Source: Microbacteriaceae bacterium (GTDB lineage: Bacteria > Actinomycetota > Actinomycetes > Actinomycetales > Microbacteriaceae). From it: a stretch of 6,386 nucleotides of DNA. Location: the NCBI GenBank assembly GCA_012719255.1, contig JAAYAS010000316.1, forward strand, positions 1-6,386, read 5' to 3'. A program made the translations under genes and the position numbers. Numbering within the stretch: position 1 is the first letter of the stretch; each line of letters starts with the position of its first letter. Below the pieces are notes generated by a model. That model saw only the letters and a list, made by a program, of their open reading frames with translations. It ran no database searches and had not been told where the DNA came from. Shown here one piece after another: positions 4,635-6,386 of the stretch.

Positions 4635-6305
4635 ATGACTGACGCGACCCTCACCTCCGCCCTCGCCGCCGCCGCCCGCGCGGCCCTCGACCGCCGCGAC
4701 GGCGGCGCCGACCTCGTGATCGGCGACGACGACCTCAAGCTCGAGCGGCCCCGCAACCGCGACCACGGCGACTGGGCCTCGAACATCGCCATGCGCTTCG
4801 CGAAGCGCGTCGGCACGAACCCCCGCGCCCTCGCCGAGGAGATCGCGGCGGCGCTCGCCGCCGAGCCGAGCGTGAAGGCGGTCGACGTCGCCGGCCCCGG
4901 CTTCATCAACATCACCCTCGACGAGGCCGCCGCCGGCGCCCTCGCCGCCGAGATCGTCGCCGCCGGCGACGCCTACGGCACCGGCGAGCAGCTCGCCGGC
5001 CGCGCGATCAACCTCGAGTTCGTCTCGGCGAACCCGACCGGCCCCATCCACCTCGGCGGCGCCCGCTGGGCCGCGGTCGGCGACGCGCTCGCCCGCGTGA
5101 TGCTCGCCGCCGGCGCCGAGGTGACCCGCGAGTACTACTTCAACGACCACGGCGCGCAGATCGACCGCTTCGCGATGTCGCTGCTCGCCGCCCACCTCGG
5201 CGAGCCCACCCCCGAGGACGGCTACGGCGGCGCCTACATCCACGACATCGCCGCCGCCGTCGCGGCCGACCACGCCGAGGAGCTCGCCGCCGCCGGCGAC
5301 GACCGCGCCGCCCGGCAGGAGGTCTTCCGCAACCGCGGCGTCGAGCGCATGTTCGGCGAGATCACGCAGAAGCTCCACGAGTTCCGCGTCGACTTCGACG
5401 TGTTCTTCCACGAGGACTCGGTGCACGAGGACGGCTCGGTCGAGAAGGCCGTCGCGCAGCTGCGCGAGCTCGGCAACATCTTCGAGGAGGACGGCGCCGT
5501 CTGGCTGCGCTCGACCGACTTCGGCGACGACAAGGACCGCGTCATCATCCGCTCGAACGGCGAGCCCACCTACTTCGCCGGCGACATCGGCTACTACCGC
5601 AACAAGCGCGACCGCGGCTTCGACGAGTGCCTCTACCTGCTCGGCGCCGACCACCACGGCTACGTCGGCCGGATGATGGCGATGTGCGAGGCGTTCGGCG
5701 ACGAGCCCGGCCGCAACCTGCAGATCCTCATCGGCCAGATGGTGAACCTCGTCAAGGACGGCCAGCCCGTGCGGATGTCGAAGCGCGCCGGCACCGTCGT
5801 CACCCTCGACGACCTCGTCGACGCCGTCGGCATCGACGCCGCCCGCTACGCGCTCGTGCGCTCGTCGACGAACTCGACGATCGACATCGACCTCGACCTG
5901 CTCGTGAGCCGCACCAACGACAACCCCGTCTACTACGTGCAGTACGCCCACGCCCGCACCCGCGCCGTGCACCGCAACGCCGCCGCGGCCGGCGTCGACG
6001 GCGCCGCGTTCGACCCGGCGCTGCTCGACCACGCCTCCGAGAACGAGCTGCTCGGGCAGCTGCGCGAGTTCCCCCGCATCGTCGGCGTCGCCGCCGTCGA
6101 GCGCGAGCCGCACCGCGTCGCCCGCTACCTCGAGGACTTCGCCGCCGCCTACAACCGCTGGTACGACAACTGCCGCGTCATCCCGCAGGGCGACGCCGAC
6201 GTCGAGCCGGTGCACTCGAGCCGCTACGTGCTCAACGAGGCGGCGAGCCAGGTGCTCCGCAACGGTCTCGGCCTCCTCGGCGTCGAGGCGCCCGAGCGGA
6301 TGTGA
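4635..6305 (+). CDS. argS: Arginyl-tRNA synthetase
   Basis: 556 residues, the normal length for a bacterial ArgRS, and complete. This class I enzyme joins arginine to tRNA-Arg using ATP in the cytosol. The N-terminal tRNA-binding domain (about 1-115) carries RPRNRDHGDWASNIAMRFAK (39-58), typical of ArgRS. The catalytic Rossmann fold follows, with NLEFVSANPTGPIHLGGAR (126-144) holding the HIGH-type signature HLGG (139-142). EYYFNDHGAQIDRFA (166-180), GEPTYFAGDIGYY (309-321) and LGADHHGYVGRM (336-347) are further family blocks. VRMSKRAG (379-386) is the KMSKS-type loop in its usual ArgRS form with the first Lys replaced. The C-terminal helical anticodon-binding domain of DALR type starts near 425 (NDNPVYYVQYAHAR) and ends in a short ERM tail. 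The ATG at 4635 is 26 bases after the preceding stop, and the next gene follows without a real gap. Confidence 0.98.
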   Translation: MTDATLTSALAAAARAALDRRDGGADLVIGDDDLKLERPRNRDHGDWASNIAMRFAKRVGTNPRALAEEIAAALAAEPSVKAVDVAGPGFINITLDEAAAGALAAEIVAAGDAYGTGEQLAGRAINLEFVSANPTGPIHLGGARWAAVGDALARVMLAAGAEVTREYYFNDHGAQIDRFAMSLLAAHLGEPTPEDGYGGAYIHDIAAAVAADHAEELAAAGDDRAARQEVFRNRGVERMFGEITQKLHEFRVDFDVFFHEDSVHEDGSVEKAVAQLRELGNIFEEDGAVWLRSTDFGDDKDRVIIRSNGEPTYFAGDIGYYRNKRDRGFDECLYLLGADHHGYVGRMMAMCEAFGDEPGRNLQILIGQMVNLVKDGQPVRMSKRAGTVVTLDDLVDAVGIDAARYALVRSSTNSTIDIDLDLLVSRTNDNPVYYVQYAHARTRAVHRNAAAAGVDGAAFDPALLDHASENELLGQLREFPRIVGVAAVEREPHRVARYLEDFAAAYNRWYDNCRVIPQGDADVEPVHSSRYVLNEAASQVLRNGLGLLGVEAPERM

Positions 6306-6307
6306 CG

Positions 6308-6386
6308 ATGCGCGAGCCCGACGCCGCGACGCAGCCGCTGCCGCAGCTCGGCGCCGGCTCGCCGACCGCGCCGCTCGGGCGGGTCA
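6308..6386 (+). CDS. Start of an unidentified gene downstream of argS (partial)
   Basis: An open frame runs from ATG 6308 to the right edge, 26 codons. It encodes MREPDAATQPLPQLGAG and continues SPTAPLGRV, a polar, Pro/Ala-rich start without a signal peptide. An in-frame GTG at 6302 overlaps the argS stop codon (ATGTGA), so either start gives near-zero spacing and probable translational coupling to argS. A weak GGA at 6298-6300 lies seven bases before the ATG. In many Actinobacteria the gene after argS is lysA (diaminopimelate decarboxylase); the few residues here neither show nor exclude this. The product is not recognised. Confidence 0.5.
   Translation, partial: MREPDAATQPLPQLGAGSPTAPLGRV

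Noticed and set aside
4326..6215. 629-codon minus-strand open frame opposite argS
   Set aside because: It is a Val/Ala/Gly/Asp-rich shadow of argS and the transglutaminase-like gene, with no recognisable motif or ribosome site.

Overview
The window looks like a stretch of actinobacterial chromosome, most probably from the family Microbacteriaceae. The base composition is very GC-rich (above 70% by eye). Codon third positions are almost all G or C, several genes appear to have TANNNT-like -10 boxes placed directly before the start codon (leaderless style), and the tRNA gene does not encode its CCA end. The gene types (long TPM protein with a coiled-coil tail, short DivIVA-motif protein, DUF3817 membrane protein, argS with a tightly linked downstream gene) also fit Actinobacteria. 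This placement is inference; no marker gene for the genus is present.

Layout. The left fifth (1-1393, minus strand) is the N-terminal part of a secreted/membrane TPM-domain protein that runs off the left edge. A 169-base divergent intergenic region, with a candidate -10 box in each direction and a small dyad between them, separates it from a run of plus-strand genes: a 93-residue protein with two tandem DivIVA-type motifs (1563-1844), a class I glutamine-amidotransferase-like hydrolase of the PuuD/C26 family (1875-2600), a YciI-like small protein (2626-2973) and a four-helix DUF3817 membrane protein (3100-3591). A perfect 13-bp hairpin, able to act as a terminator in both directions, separates the last of these from a tRNA-Arg(CCG) gene on the minus strand (3665-3737). 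To the right, on the plus strand, lie a transglutaminase-like cysteine protein (3805-4608), a complete arginyl-tRNA synthetase (4635-6305) and the first codons of another gene that overlaps or nearly touches the end of argS.

How they work together. The only clear functional link is argS with tRNA-Arg(CCG), which supply charged arginine tRNA, although they are transcribed from opposite strands. The other genes look like independently started, single housekeeping or hypothetical genes with short gaps and individual promoter-like motifs. I see no mobile element, CRISPR array, toxin-antitoxin pair, phage gene, biosynthetic cluster or defence system. There are no gene-free stretches longer than 300 bases. 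The region is ordinary core chromosome, and the findings below are modest leads rather than a new system.
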